Positions 54,662 through 63,072 of a stretch of 64,000 bases of DNA are shown here, one piece after another. A model generated the notes under the pieces. It was not told the DNA's origin, did not search any database, and saw only the letters and a program-made list of their open reading frames with translations. This stretch comes from Defluviimonas salinarum (GTDB lineage Bacteria > Pseudomonadota > Alphaproteobacteria > Rhodobacterales > Rhodobacteraceae): assembly GCF_026013545.1 (NCBI RefSeq), contig NZ_JAPDOG010000005.1, positions 176,210 to 240,209 on the forward strand, written 5' to 3'. The number at the start of each line of letters is the position of its first letter. The stretch's first letter is position 1. Position numbers and translations under genes: made by a program.

Positions 54662-55663
54662 TCAGATCACGAACAATCCGATACCTTCCAACACCTCGCG
54701 TTTCGTGGCCTCGGTGCGGTCACGCGCCTTTTCCGTTCCCCGGCGGATGACGTCCAGAACATGATCCGGTTCTCTCGACAACTCTTCACGATGTTGACGG
54801 ATCGGAGCGATCAGGGCCTGCAGAACATCGTCGAGCCGCCTTTTGATTCGGCTATCGCCAAGACCACCATGTTGATAGCGGGCTTTCATGTCCTCAACAG
54901 CCGCGGCATCCTCATCAAAAGTGTCGAGATAGGTGAAGACGACATTGCCCTCGACCTTGCCGGGATCTTCGACCTTCAGGTGATCTGGGTCGGTGAACAT
55001 CGCGCGCACGGCGGCGGAAATCTCGTCCGGCGTGGCCGAGAGCGGGATCGCGTTGCCGCCGGACTTGCTCATCTTGGCTTTGCCGTTGACCCCGGGCAGA
55101 CGTCCGCTCCGGGGGATGATGGCCTGAGCTTCCGGCAGAAGATCGCGGCCCGCGACGGAATTGATCCGGCGCACGATTTCATTAGTCTGTTCAATGAGAG
55201 GCGCCTGATCCTCGCCGACCGGCACCACCGTGGCCTTGAAAGCCGTGATATCTGCGGCCTGGGCCGCCGGGTAGCAAAGGAATCCGGCCGGGATGTCGCG
55301 TCCGAAACCGCGCGCCCGAATTTCGTCCTTGATCGTCGGGTTGCGCTCCAGCCGGGCCACAGTGACGAAGTTCAGATAGAGCATGGAGAGTTCGGCAAGC
55401 GCCGGAAGATGTGACTGCAGGCAGATCGTCGTTCGGTCGGGGTCGATGCCAACGGCCAGGTAATCGAGCGCGACCTCCATCACATTTCTGCGGACCTTTG
55501 CCGGGTCATGCGCATTGTCTGTGAGGGCCTGCATGTCGGCGAGCAACAGGAATTGCTCATGGTCATCTTGAAACCGCAAACGGTTTCGAAGTGATCCGGC
55601 ATAGTGGCCAATGTGGAGAGGACCGGTCGTGCGATCCCCGGTCAGGATGATGGGTCTTGTCAT
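54662..55663 (-). CDS. trpS: Accessory tryptophanyl-tRNA synthetase
   Basis: 333 residues from the ATG at 55663; the frame opens earlier inside the attenuator. Class I signatures: HIGH at residues 17-20 in GPLHIGHYAGS, KMSKS at 197-201, and VGEDQAPLIEQTNEI for tRNA/amino-acid binding. The N-terminal ILTGDRTTGPLHIGHY type differs from the common IQPSGxLHLGN type of proteobacterial housekeeping TrpRS, suggesting a second, transferred enzyme. It is preceded by a Trp-codon leader peptide and terminator/antiterminator, so it should be induced when Trp-tRNA is scarce. Divergent from hipBA. Such secondary TrpRS enzymes can give resistance to Trp-analogue inhibitors. Confidence 0.92.
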   Translation of the reverse strand: MTRPIILTGDRTTGPLHIGHYAGSLRNRLRFQDDHEQFLLLADMQALTDNAHDPAKVRRNVMEVALDYLAVGIDPDRTTICLQSHLPALAELSMLYLNFVTVARLERNPTIKDEIRARGFGRDIPAGFLCYPAAQAADITAFKATVVPVGEDQAPLIEQTNEIVRRINSVAGRDLLPEAQAIIPRSGRLPGVNGKAKMSKSGGNAIPLSATPDEISAAVRAMFTDPDHLKVEDPGKVEGNVVFTYLDTFDEDAAAVEDMKARYQHGGLGDSRIKRRLDDVLQALIAPIRQHREELSREPDHVLDVIRRGTEKARDRTEATKREVLEGIGLFVI

Positions 55664-55708
55664 GAGTGTGTCCTCTGGGAGCGAGGAGGCGCCGCATGAG
55701 TGGGTCCA

Positions 55709-55767
55709 GGAAAACATCAGGCCGCCCATGCGGCGGCCTCGGGATGAATGAAAACTCCGGCCGCCTT
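55709..55767 (-). promoter_or_regulatory. Attenuator of trpS: competing hairpins and terminator
   Basis: On the minus strand the order is segment 2 GGCGGCC (55765-55759), segment 3 GGCCGCC (55738-55732), loop GCATG, segment 4 GGCGGCC (55726-55720), then TGATGTTTT. Segments 3:4 make the terminator; 2:3 is an equally perfect antiterminator. Segment 1, GGCCCCTT at the end of the leader-peptide gene, pairs with AAGG-C-GGCC (1:2). This is the full logic of ribosome-mediated attenuation: stalling at Trp codons frees segment 2. Confidence 0.85.
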
Positions 55768-55768
55768 A

Positions 55769-55816
55769 TTAAGGGGCCAGCCACCAACGCTGAGTGATGA
55801 TCATCGAGGTTTTCAT
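55769..55816 (-). CDS. trpS leader peptide with tandem Trp codons
   Basis: 15 codons: MKTSMIITQRWWLAP, then TAA TAA. Tandem TGG codons at positions 11-12 precede the stop by three codons, the geometry of Trp attenuators. The coding end overlaps segment 1 of the attenuator. No ribosome-binding site is obvious and the predicted transcription start is close to the ATG, so it may be nearly leaderless; the Met at codon 5 is an alternative start. Confidence 0.85.
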   Translation of the reverse strand: MKTSMIITQRWWLAP

Positions 55817-55823
55817 GCGGTGA

Positions 55824-55852
55824 CGTGTAGCCCGGCGTCGGATGCCCGTCAA
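55824..55852 (-). promoter_or_regulatory. Candidate sigma-70 promoter of trpS leader
   Basis: Minus strand TTGACG, 17-bp spacer, TACACG. The spacing is ideal, the -35 is good and the -10 moderate. Transcription would begin about 8 bp before the leader-peptide ATG or at it. Confidence 0.55.
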
Positions 55853-55938
55853 TCGTGGTTGGCGCGTGTGGCCGCTAAGGCTGACGGTGGTCCATCGACT
55901 CTTGCCAGTGTCATCTGAACGGCTCGCTTTCTACATTA

Positions 55939-56001
55939 CTGTGTATTTTTGAATTTTATACAGACTATTGTACATACGATCTTTATACACTACACTGTAT
56001 A
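55939..56001 (+). promoter_or_regulatory. Operator-like inverted repeats upstream of hipB
   Basis: A+T-rich region with two related inverted repeats: CTGTGTA (55939) with TATACAG (55957-55963), and TATACA-CTACAC-TGTATA (55984-56001). The second lies 30 bp before the hipB ATG. HipB proteins repress their own operon by binding paired inverted repeats, so these are good candidates. The region also contains the promoter. Confidence 0.6.
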
Positions 56002-56030
56002 TCGAGAAAACCTACAGAAAAGTGTACGAA

Positions 56031-56315
56031 ATGACCCAAAGCCAACCCTTGATCCGCCCGGCCACGGTGCGCTCCGTCAAGGAGCTTGGTCACGTCCTGC
56101 GTGACGCCCGCAAGGCCAAAAAGCTTACCCAGGCCGATCTGGCTCGCCGGTCGGGCCTCCAGGCCCATCACATCTCTTCGATCGAGACGGGAGCAACGAA
56201 CCCCACCGCCCCGACCCTCTTCGCACTCCTTGCGGCCCTTGATCTCGACTGCATCATCCTGCCGCGGGGCCAAAGCCTGCAAGGAAATCCTCCCGGGATC
56301 GAGGACATCTTCTGA
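56031..56315 (+). CDS. hipB: HipB-type antitoxin, XRE family
   Basis: 94 residues from the ATG at 56031; the open frame upstream (55968) runs through the operators. HTH segment ELGHVLRDARKAKKLTQADLARRSGLQ lies around residues 14-40 (read here in parts: KKLTQADLARRSGL, HHISSIETGATNPT), followed by a short C-terminal tail ending GIEDIF. Its stop overlaps the hipA ATG by one base. Neutralises and, with HipA, represses the operon. Confidence 0.92.
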   Translation: MTQSQPLIRPATVRSVKELGHVLRDARKAKKLTQADLARRSGLQAHHISSIETGATNPTAPTLFALLAALDLDCIILPRGQSLQGNPPGIEDIF

Positions 56316-57637
56316 TGGGCCGTCGATCGAAGAGCGTTGCCCTGGCCATCTACCTGAACGGACGCCGTGTCGGCATGCTCTTACGCGAACCCGACGGAGC
56401 GATCGCCTTCACCTATCATGAGGATTGGCTGAACTGGGAGCACAGATTCCAGGTCTCCCTTTCCCTGCCGCTGAGGCCGGAACGCCAGCACGGCGGCCAT
56501 GTCATTGCGGTCTTCGACAATCTCCTGCCGGACAACGACAAGCTCCGCAAGACCGTTGCCGCTAGGATGGGGGCCGACGGGACGGACCCGCATTCGCTCC
56601 TGGCCGCCATCGGACGAGATTGCGTGGGTGCCATGCAATTCGTTCCGGATGGCGAAGATCCGGGTGATCCATTCCGGCTCGACAGCGCCACCATAGACGA
56701 CGGCGCTATTGAGGCACTGCTCAATGATCTCGAGGCACATCCCCTCGGTCTCGACCCCGACCAGGCGTTCCGCATCTCAATTGCAGGTGCCCAGGAAAAG
56801 ACCGCGCTCCTGCGGCGCGATGGCGCCTGGCACATCCCGCATGGCCTGACGCCCACCACCCATATCCTCAAGAAGAGAATGGGCACCGTCCAGCACGGCA
56901 TCGACATGACGACGAGCCTCGAAAACGAGTTCCTCTGCCTGAGGCTCGCGGCCGCTTTCGGCTTCGAGGTCAATCATGCCTGGATCGAACGCTTCGGCGA
57001 AACCGATGCCCTCGTCATCGAGCGCTTCGACCGGACCTTTGCCCGCGACGGCCGCATGCTGAGACGCCCCCAGGAGGATTTCTGCCAGGCCCTGGGGGTG
57101 CCGTCCCATTTCAAATACGAGCAGGATGGAGGGCCAGGCATAGCTGCCTCCCTCAACCTGCTTCAGGGGTCGGCAACGCCTCTGCCGGACCGGACAACGT
57201 TCTTCGCGGCACAGATCTTCTTCTGGATGATCGGCGCGACCGACGGACATGCCAAGAACTTCTCGGTCTTCCTCGATACCGGCGGCTTCAGGATGACGCC
57301 CCTCTACGACATCATGAGCGCCGAGCCGACTCTTTCCGCTGGCCAGATCCGACACCAGCAGATGCAGGTCGCAATGGCCGTCTCGGGAAAGAACCGATAC
57401 TACCGGATCGATCAGATCCATCCCCGGCATTTCTTCGAAACCGGTACGCGGTTCGGCGGCGAAGAGCTCCCGGCCGAGGCGTTCAAACGGATCCTGGAAA
57501 TCGAAGAGGACGTATTCGACCGTGTTGCGAATGATCTGCCCGCGGATTTCCCGGGAAAGGTGCTCGATCCGATTCTGTCCGGCACACGGAAACGCTTTCA
57601 AGTAATCCGGAACTATGGTGAAGCCAAAACAGCCTGA
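56315..57637 (+). CDS. hipA: HipA-type serine/threonine kinase toxin
   Basis: 440 residues, full length. N-subdomain-1 (about 1-110) precedes the kinase core with ISIAGAQEKTALL, whose Ser is the usual autophosphorylation site, catalytic GATDGHAKNFSVF near residue 305, and metal-binding LYDIMSAEP near residue 330. HipA kinases inactivate aminoacyl-tRNA synthetases (GltX in E. coli HipA; TrpS in the related HipT). An accessory trpS is divergently encoded 215 bp before the hipB start, which makes TrpS a suspected target here. No frameshift; kinase residues intact. Confidence 0.94.
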   Translation: MGRRSKSVALAIYLNGRRVGMLLREPDGAIAFTYHEDWLNWEHRFQVSLSLPLRPERQHGGHVIAVFDNLLPDNDKLRKTVAARMGADGTDPHSLLAAIGRDCVGAMQFVPDGEDPGDPFRLDSATIDDGAIEALLNDLEAHPLGLDPDQAFRISIAGAQEKTALLRRDGAWHIPHGLTPTTHILKKRMGTVQHGIDMTTSLENEFLCLRLAAAFGFEVNHAWIERFGETDALVIERFDRTFARDGRMLRRPQEDFCQALGVPSHFKYEQDGGPGIAASLNLLQGSATPLPDRTTFFAAQIFFWMIGATDGHAKNFSVFLDTGGFRMTPLYDIMSAEPTLSAGQIRHQQMQVAMAVSGKNRYYRIDQIHPRHFFETGTRFGGEELPAEAFKRILEIEEDVFDRVANDLPADFPGKVLDPILSGTRKRFQVIRNYGEAKTA

Positions 57638-57739
57638 TCGATCGGCCCGTCAATCCGCGACGTAACCCGTACTCTCGACTCGAATCTCTTTTGACCCGGA
57701 TCACAACCACATGCATTTGAACCCTTCCGGAGACCGTGA

Positions 57740-58297
57740 ATGACGCATTGGTATGTCGCCGATCTGCATTTCGGTCACGACAGCATCGTCCGCAACGCAG
57801 GCCGCCCCTTCCGGGACGTGAACCACATGGAAGCCGTGTTGCTCGAACGACTGTGGGACAAGGTTGGACCGACCGACGATCTCTGGATTGTGGGAGACTT
57901 CGCCTTTGGGCCGAAAGCGAAGGACGGCAACTGGCTTCTGAAATTGTTCGGTCAGTTGCCCGGGGGACGGCGGCATCTTGTCATCGGCAATCATGATGGC
58001 CCGCTCACACTTTCGCTCCCTTGGGACAGTGTGGCACTCCTGGCGGAGGTGGAGGATCCGGCAAGCGAGATACCGATCACGCTCTGCCACTATCCGATGA
58101 TGACCTGGAATCACGCGCGGAAGGGGGCGCTACACTTGTTTGGCCATGTGCACGGCAATTGGCGGGGATCAGCCAACAGCGTGAATATCGGCGTCGATGT
58201 CTGGGACTATTTTCCCGTGTCATTTGGTGACGCCGCTCGGCGCGCGCGGGACCTGCCGGTTCACAGGCATTGGAAGGACGTCGAGCCACGAGCCTGA
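57740..58297 (+). CDS. Metallophosphoesterase
   Basis: 185 residues. Calcineurin-like metal site: DLHFGHDSIVRN near residue 8, WIVGDFAFG near 50, VIGNHDGP near 80, LCHYPMM near 115 and LFGHVHGN near 130. The small single-domain form is common in phages and accessory regions and hydrolyses phosphodiesters or phosphomonoesters; substrate unknown. It stands alone after hipA, which ends 102 bp upstream. Confidence 0.88.
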   Translation: MTHWYVADLHFGHDSIVRNAGRPFRDVNHMEAVLLERLWDKVGPTDDLWIVGDFAFGPKAKDGNWLLKLFGQLPGGRRHLVIGNHDGPLTLSLPWDSVALLAEVEDPASEIPITLCHYPMMTWNHARKGALHLFGHVHGNWRGSANSVNIGVDVWDYFPVSFGDAARRARDLPVHRHWKDVEPRA

Positions 58298-58391
58298 TGG
58301 AGCGATCGCCGGCATGTGATTCAAGCGCGATCGGGTTTCAGTGGTTATTGCGAAGGGGCTTCTCAGGCTGCGGCATTCAACCAGGCGTAGT

Positions 58392-58889
58392 TTAGTCCAG
58401 CCCTGTTCCCGATGCCCGCAGCCCATGATGCCAGGCTTTCGCCAACCGTGCGGAATCGGGACCGGCGCGATGCGGCACTTTCAAGCGTGCAAGCCGGTCA
58501 AATAGTGGCGGCAATCCCCTGCTGCTCACGGTCTTGAATGCGAAGACACCAAACAGCTCCACCTCGATGCGCTCTCCGGTCAGCCATTCAAGCCAGCGTG
58601 CATCGAATTCCGGCGCGTCAGATACCAAAATCCGGTCGCTGATCCGGGACAGCACCTCGGCCGCAATCTGATCTGCTGAAGGCGCCTCGTCGAGCATCGC
58701 GCGGCATATTCCGTGGATTTTCTCCGCCGCCGGATCCCAGAGATCGTCGGACCAATCCGGGCGTGGCCGGATCAACGACGCCCATGTTCGTACCTTGCCC
58801 TCCGCGAGCCATGAAAGCCCGATTTCGACCGGCCATCCCTGGAGCGAAGCCGCCTCGAAATCGAGAAAGATCACAGAGTCATCTAACAT
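58392..58889 (-). CDS. DEDD-type 3'-5' exonuclease-like protein
   Basis: 165 residues from the ATG encoding MLDDSVIFLDFEAASLQGW; the frame opens 36 codons upstream. D-x-E in FLDFEAASL, a central HGI, Asp in SDAPEFDARWLEWL and His-x4-Asp in HRAGPDSARLAKAW fit the DnaQ-like DEDDh core. Probably a nuclease acting on nucleic-acid 3' ends; partner unknown. Convergent with the metallophosphoesterase, 94 bp apart. Confidence 0.75.
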   Translation of the reverse strand: MLDDSVIFLDFEAASLQGWPVEIGLSWLAEGKVRTWASLIRPRPDWSDDLWDPAAEKIHGICRAMLDEAPSADQIAAEVLSRISDRILVSDAPEFDARWLEWLTGERIEVELFGVFAFKTVSSRGLPPLFDRLARLKVPHRAGPDSARLAKAWHHGLRASGTGLD

Positions 58890-59367
58890 CACTTCACATC
58901 CGTTGACGAAATACTTCGCTGGATGCCGGCGCTCGCAAAGGCCAGCCCCCGCGATAGAACGGCACACGATTGAGGCTTCGGAAGCAGTCGATTGCAAGGT
59001 CTATCTCGGGACTATTGCAAGCAGGCACCGGAGCATCGACTCCGGTTCGCGAAGCTCATGCAGGCCCCGGCAATCCTTGCGGCTTCGCTCGATGCGTTCT
59101 TCGGCGGTATCCGAACTCGTCGCGTTCCGGGATGTCCGCCCCTTGGGACAGCTTACCTGTGCCGATATGCCACCCCACGAGTCCAAGCACCTGCCGAAGA
59201 CTGGCGATCACAGAGCGCTTTCGAGCCGTTGCCGACGATTTTTGTGGTATTCGCAAAGACTTTCGAGTTTGAGCGCTATAACAAATATAGACAACATGGC
59301 TCTATCATTTTTTATTGACCAATAACGCCAACATGGTGTTATTGGCTCATGACGCATGGAGACGCCG
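58890..59367. other. Intergenic region with no supported gene
   Basis: 478 bp. Minus-strand frames of 60-70 codons (for example 59056-59256) contain no known motif and change frame between plausible pieces, suggesting an old gene remnant at most. The last 100 bp is A+T-rich and contains the palindrome at 59319. Confidence 0.6.
59319..59345. promoter_or_regulatory. Palindromic operator upstream of DUF4258 operon
   Basis: CCAATAACGCC-AACAT-GGTGTTATTGG: 10 of 11 positions pair. It lies 22 bp before the DUF4258 ATG at 59368, where a repressor would block transcription or translation. Confidence 0.6.
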
Positions 59368-59646
59368 ATGCCCCAGCAACTGACCCATCACGCTGAAGCT
59401 CGCTGCCAGCAGCGATCGATTTCCGCGAAGCTGCGCGACGTGATCTATGCCTACGGCTCCGAATCCAGGAGCCGACGTGCCGCGTGTTTCTGGCTTGATC
59501 GGCGCGCCTTGGAGCTTGCGACCGATGATCTCGGTTCCCACGCCGGAAAATGGCTGGAACGCCACATGGGCGCATTCCTCGTCGTCAGCGATGAAGGCGC
59601 TGTCATCACCGCGGCGCACAGCACGCGTCGACTTCGGATTAGCTGA
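59368..59646 (+). CDS. DUF4258-like small protein
   Basis: 92 residues (96 if the ATG at 59356 is used). TLTHHAEARCQQRSIS-type start (QLTHHAEARCQQRSI) is the His-Arg-Gln-Arg signature of DUF4258, small proteins often found in toxin-antitoxin-like or mobile contexts and proposed to be RNases. First gene of a three-gene run controlled from the palindrome. Confidence 0.7.
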   Translation: MPQQLTHHAEARCQQRSISAKLRDVIYAYGSESRSRRAACFWLDRRALELATDDLGSHAGKWLERHMGAFLVVSDEGAVITAAHSTRRLRIS

Positions 59647-59671
59647 TCAAACTCACAGAGGGTATTTCGCC

Positions 59672-60472
59672 TTGGCCAACACTCCCCTTCTTGAATGCTT
59701 CGTCCCGGCGCTGATCGACAGCAGCGCGAGCCAGCCTCTCGACGACCCGAAACTTCGGGAACAACTGACGCTGTCCCGGGAAAATTGCCTCACGACGATC
59801 TACGCCCCGTTCGAGCACATCGCCGGAACGGCGCGACTCGTCATCGTCGGGATCACCCCGGGAGCCGCCCAGGCCAATGCTGCCCTCTCGGCCGCACGCG
59901 CATGCCTGCGGGCGGGTCTCGGAACCGCAGACGCCCTGCGGATCGCGAAGCAGCAAGCCAGTTTCAGCGGAGGATCGACACGTTCGAACCTGATCGGGAT
60001 GCTCGACATCATCGGCCTTCCGGCACTTTTCGGCATCGAGTCCTCCGGCTCCTTGTTCCGCGCTGACGCCACCGCAGTTCATTTCACCTCCGCGCTCCGG
60101 AACCCGGTCTTCTGGAGGGGTAAGAACTACAATGGCACGCCCGACATGATCTGCACCCCTCACTTGCGTGGGATGATGGAGCAAGGCTTGGGGGAAGAGA
60201 TCGAAGCCCTGCCGAATGCGCTCTGGCTGCCGCTTGGCCCCAAGCCGACCGCCGCTCTGGATCACATGGTCCGCATCGGCCGCCTCGAGAGATCGAGGGT
60301 CCTGAGCGGCCTCCCGCATCCGAGTGGCGCCAACAATGGGCCAATTGGCTTGTTCACGGGACGAAACGCACCCAAGAATGCCCAGCAGCGGGAACAGGCC
60401 CAGCGACTTCGGGCAGCAAGAGAAGCGCTGGTCAACCAGGTTCAAATGTTGCGCGCTGGAGAAGACGCATGA
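59672..60472 (+). CDS. Uracil-DNA-glycosylase-superfamily-like protein
   Basis: 266 residues from the TTG at 59672 (CAGAGGG upstream); no ATG fits. VIVGITPGAAQANAAL near residue 60 corresponds to the UDG motif A (GxxPG), and SGLPHPSGANNGP near residue 215 to motif B (HPSxxN). WLPLGPKPTAALD lies between. Substrate base unknown; the catalytic acid or Asn cannot be placed with certainty. Overlaps the next gene by 4 bp. Confidence 0.6.
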   Translation: MANTPLLECFVPALIDSSASQPLDDPKLREQLTLSRENCLTTIYAPFEHIAGTARLVIVGITPGAAQANAALSAARACLRAGLGTADALRIAKQQASFSGGSTRSNLIGMLDIIGLPALFGIESSGSLFRADATAVHFTSALRNPVFWRGKNYNGTPDMICTPHLRGMMEQGLGEEIEALPNALWLPLGPKPTAALDHMVRIGRLERSRVLSGLPHPSGANNGPIGLFTGRNAPKNAQQREQAQRLRAAREALVNQVQMLRAGEDA

Positions 60473-61323
60473 GACGCGACCCTATCAAAAGTTTTCAGAC
60501 ACCGTTCTCGTTCGAGGACCTCACCTACGAACTGCGGGCGGCACGCTGGTGCAGCGCATCACAGGCGGCACTGGAAGGAGGTCCGGAGGACGGGATCCGG
60601 ATGCTGGGTTTCGAGGCCGAGTTCGGCCCCAACGAAAGCGGGACGCTGTATGTCGACCAGATTGACGTGTCGGCGCTTCCGATCACTCAGACGTTTCGCC
60701 GCGCCTATGATTTCGCATTTCAGGTCGGAGATCGCCACTTGTTCACCGAGGACGACCGCATGGATCTGGCGGCCTACCGTGCCGGTGCGGCTCGGGGCGA
60801 CTGGGAAGGCGTTACATCGCCCGTTGCCCGCATCGACAGCAAGCTGTCTCACGTCGCGGACATGGCACTGGCACGCATGAACCTGCTCCATGGAGATGCC
60901 CTGACGATCCGGGATCTCTGCCTCCTGGCTAACATGACCGAGGCTGCCGTGAGATCGGCGTTGAGCCTTGACAGTATAAAGACGGAAGGACGTCCTGCCA
61001 GCCTCCGAGCCGAGGTGGCGGAAGCATGGCTTAAGGGGCGTCGCGGATACGTGCCGACATCCGATAGCGGCTCAGATGGCTATGCCGATCGAAATGATGC
61101 CTTTGCCGATATGCCAATTCGAGAAGGCTTGCAGCATCTGATCGACAACACGGGGTTCTTCCGCAACGAACTTGCCGAACGCGCGGATATCCCGGTCGAG
61201 ACCTTCGATCGCCTCTATCAGGGCGACCTGTCTGACCTGACGATGCCCGTCGTGCTCCGCATCGCGCGCGCCTTGTCAGTCGATCCGCCGGAGTTCGTCT
61301 CCTGGATCGCCCGTAAGCTATAG
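60469..61323 (+). CDS. Hypothetical protein with two HTH-like regions
   Basis: 284 residues. The N-terminal half is an unknown domain (FQTPFSFEDLTYELRAARWC; FGPNESGTLYVDQIDV). Around residues 140-185 LTIRDLCLLANMTEAAVRSAL looks like a helix-turn-helix, and near the C-terminus FFRNELAERADIPVETFDRL, then VVLRIARALSVDP, looks like an XRE domain. Probably a DNA-binding regulator or partner of the UDG-like protein in the same operon. No named family. Confidence 0.6.
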   Translation: MRRDPIKSFQTPFSFEDLTYELRAARWCSASQAALEGGPEDGIRMLGFEAEFGPNESGTLYVDQIDVSALPITQTFRRAYDFAFQVGDRHLFTEDDRMDLAAYRAGAARGDWEGVTSPVARIDSKLSHVADMALARMNLLHGDALTIRDLCLLANMTEAAVRSALSLDSIKTEGRPASLRAEVAEAWLKGRRGYVPTSDSGSDGYADRNDAFADMPIREGLQHLIDNTGFFRNELAERADIPVETFDRLYQGDLSDLTMPVVLRIARALSVDPPEFVSWIARKL

Positions 61324-61584
61324 TGTTAGATCGGAGCCCGCCACCATGCGCCATAGCATGGACGCATTCACGAAGCGGAAGGATGGCACGCGGGCCCAGC
61401 CCCTTACTGTAAGTGTTGAGATCCATCTCTCCACGATCCTGGGGATTCGGAACCAGAACCACGGGTGAGAACGGCGGAGCAATAGTCGGCCACGGTAGCG
61501 GCGGGATGATCCGGCTGCGGGCGGCGTAAAAGTCGGCCACTTTTTGCCCTTTCTGGCGACAGGGAGGGTGGGAGGATTTTCACC

Positions 61585-63072
61585 GTGGACTTGTATCGCA
61601 AGGTTCGGCTGGCCTGTTCCGAGGGGATGAGCCAGCGGGCGGCGGCGCATCACTTCGGGATTTCGCGCGACAGCGTGCAGAAGATGATGGAATATTCTGT
61701 CCCGCCCGGCTACCGGCGCAAGGTGCCGATCAAGCGCCCGAAGCTGGATGGTTTCACCGAGATCATCGACACCTGGCTGGAAGAGGACCGCCTCGTCCCC
61801 CGCAAGCAGCGGCACACGGCCAAGCGTGTGTTCGAACGGCTCCGGGACGAACACGGCTTCACCGGCGGCTACACGATCGTGAAGGATTACATTCGCGAGC
61901 ATGACCGGCGCGGGCGCGAGATGTTCGTGCCGCTGGCCCATGCGCCCGGGCATGCCCAGGCGGACTTCGGCGAGGCGCTGGTCATCATTGGCGGTGTCGA
62001 GCGGAAGGCGCATTTCTTCGCCTTCGATCTGCCGCACAGCGATGCCTGTTACGTCCGGGCCTATCCGGCGGCAACCTCCGAGGCCTGGATTGATGGGCAT
62101 GTTCATGCATTCGGCTTCTTCGGCCGGGTGCCGGTGTCGGTGCTCTACGACAACGATCGTTGCCTGGTGGCGCAGATCCTGCCGGACGGCACCCGCAAGC
62201 GGGCCAAGCTGTTCAGCGGGTTCCTGTCACACTACCTGCTCCGTGACCGCTATGGCCGCCCCGGCAAGGGCAATGACAAAGGTAGCGTCGAGGGACTGGT
62301 CGGCTATGCCCGGCGCAACTTCATGGTGCCGGTGCCGCGGTTCCCCTCCTGGGAGGCGTTCAACGCGTGGCTGGAGGAGCAATGCCGCAAGCGTCAGGGC
62401 GATATTCTGCGTGGGCACACCGAGACGATCGGCGCGCGCCTTGCCCGGGATCTCGACGTAATGGCGGAGCTGCCGCCAGCCCCCTTTGACGCTTGCGATC
62501 AGGCAAGCGGGCGCGTCAACTCGCAGGCGCTGGTGCGTTACAAGACCAACGACTATTCCGTGCCGGTCGCCTATGGACACCGCGATGTCTGGCTGCGGGG
62601 CTATGTCGATGAGGTGGTGATCGGTTGCGGGGGCGCCGTCATCGCCCGCCATCCGCGTTGCTATGAACGTGAGGATGTCACCTTCGACCCAGTCCACTAC
62701 CTTCCGCTGATCGAGAAGAAGATCAATGCCCTGGACCAGGCCGCGCCGCTGGCGGGCTGGGGGCTGCCGTCCGAGTTCGCAACCCTGCGGCGCCTTATGG
62801 AAGCACGCATGCTCAAGGCGGGGCGGCGTGAGTTCGTCCAGGTCCTGCGTTTGCTGGAGGCCTTCGAGGTCGACGATCTGCATGCCGCCGTGAAGACGGC
62901 CCTGCGCATGGGGGCCATCGGCTTCGATGCCGTCAGGCATCTGGTGCTGTGTCAGGTCGAGAAGCGACCGCCGAAGCTCGATCTCGACGTCTATCCCTAC
63001 CTGCCGCGGGCCGAGGTCGGAAAGACCTCGGCGGCCAGCTACATGTGCCTGATCTCGGAGGAGGCCCGATGA
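61585..63072 (+). CDS. istA: IS21-family transposase IstA
   Basis: 495 residues from a GTG with GGGTGGGAGG upstream. N-terminal HTH (SQRAAAHHFGISRDSVQKMM), then DDE catalytic core beginning HAPGHAQADFGEALVI near residue 120 with VLYDNDRCLV (second Asp) near residue 185 and GNDKGSVEGLVGYAR (Glu) near residue 230. C-terminal beta-barrel-like region follows. Complete, so the element may be active. ATGA overlap with istB. Confidence 0.95.
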   Translation: MDLYRKVRLACSEGMSQRAAAHHFGISRDSVQKMMEYSVPPGYRRKVPIKRPKLDGFTEIIDTWLEEDRLVPRKQRHTAKRVFERLRDEHGFTGGYTIVKDYIREHDRRGREMFVPLAHAPGHAQADFGEALVIIGGVERKAHFFAFDLPHSDACYVRAYPAATSEAWIDGHVHAFGFFGRVPVSVLYDNDRCLVAQILPDGTRKRAKLFSGFLSHYLLRDRYGRPGKGNDKGSVEGLVGYARRNFMVPVPRFPSWEAFNAWLEEQCRKRQGDILRGHTETIGARLARDLDVMAELPPAPFDACDQASGRVNSQALVRYKTNDYSVPVAYGHRDVWLRGYVDEVVIGCGGAVIARHPRCYEREDVTFDPVHYLPLIEKKINALDQAAPLAGWGLPSEFATLRRLMEARMLKAGRREFVQVLRLLEAFEVDDLHAAVKTALRMGAIGFDAVRHLVLCQVEKRPPKLDLDVYPYLPRAEVGKTSAASYMCLISEEAR

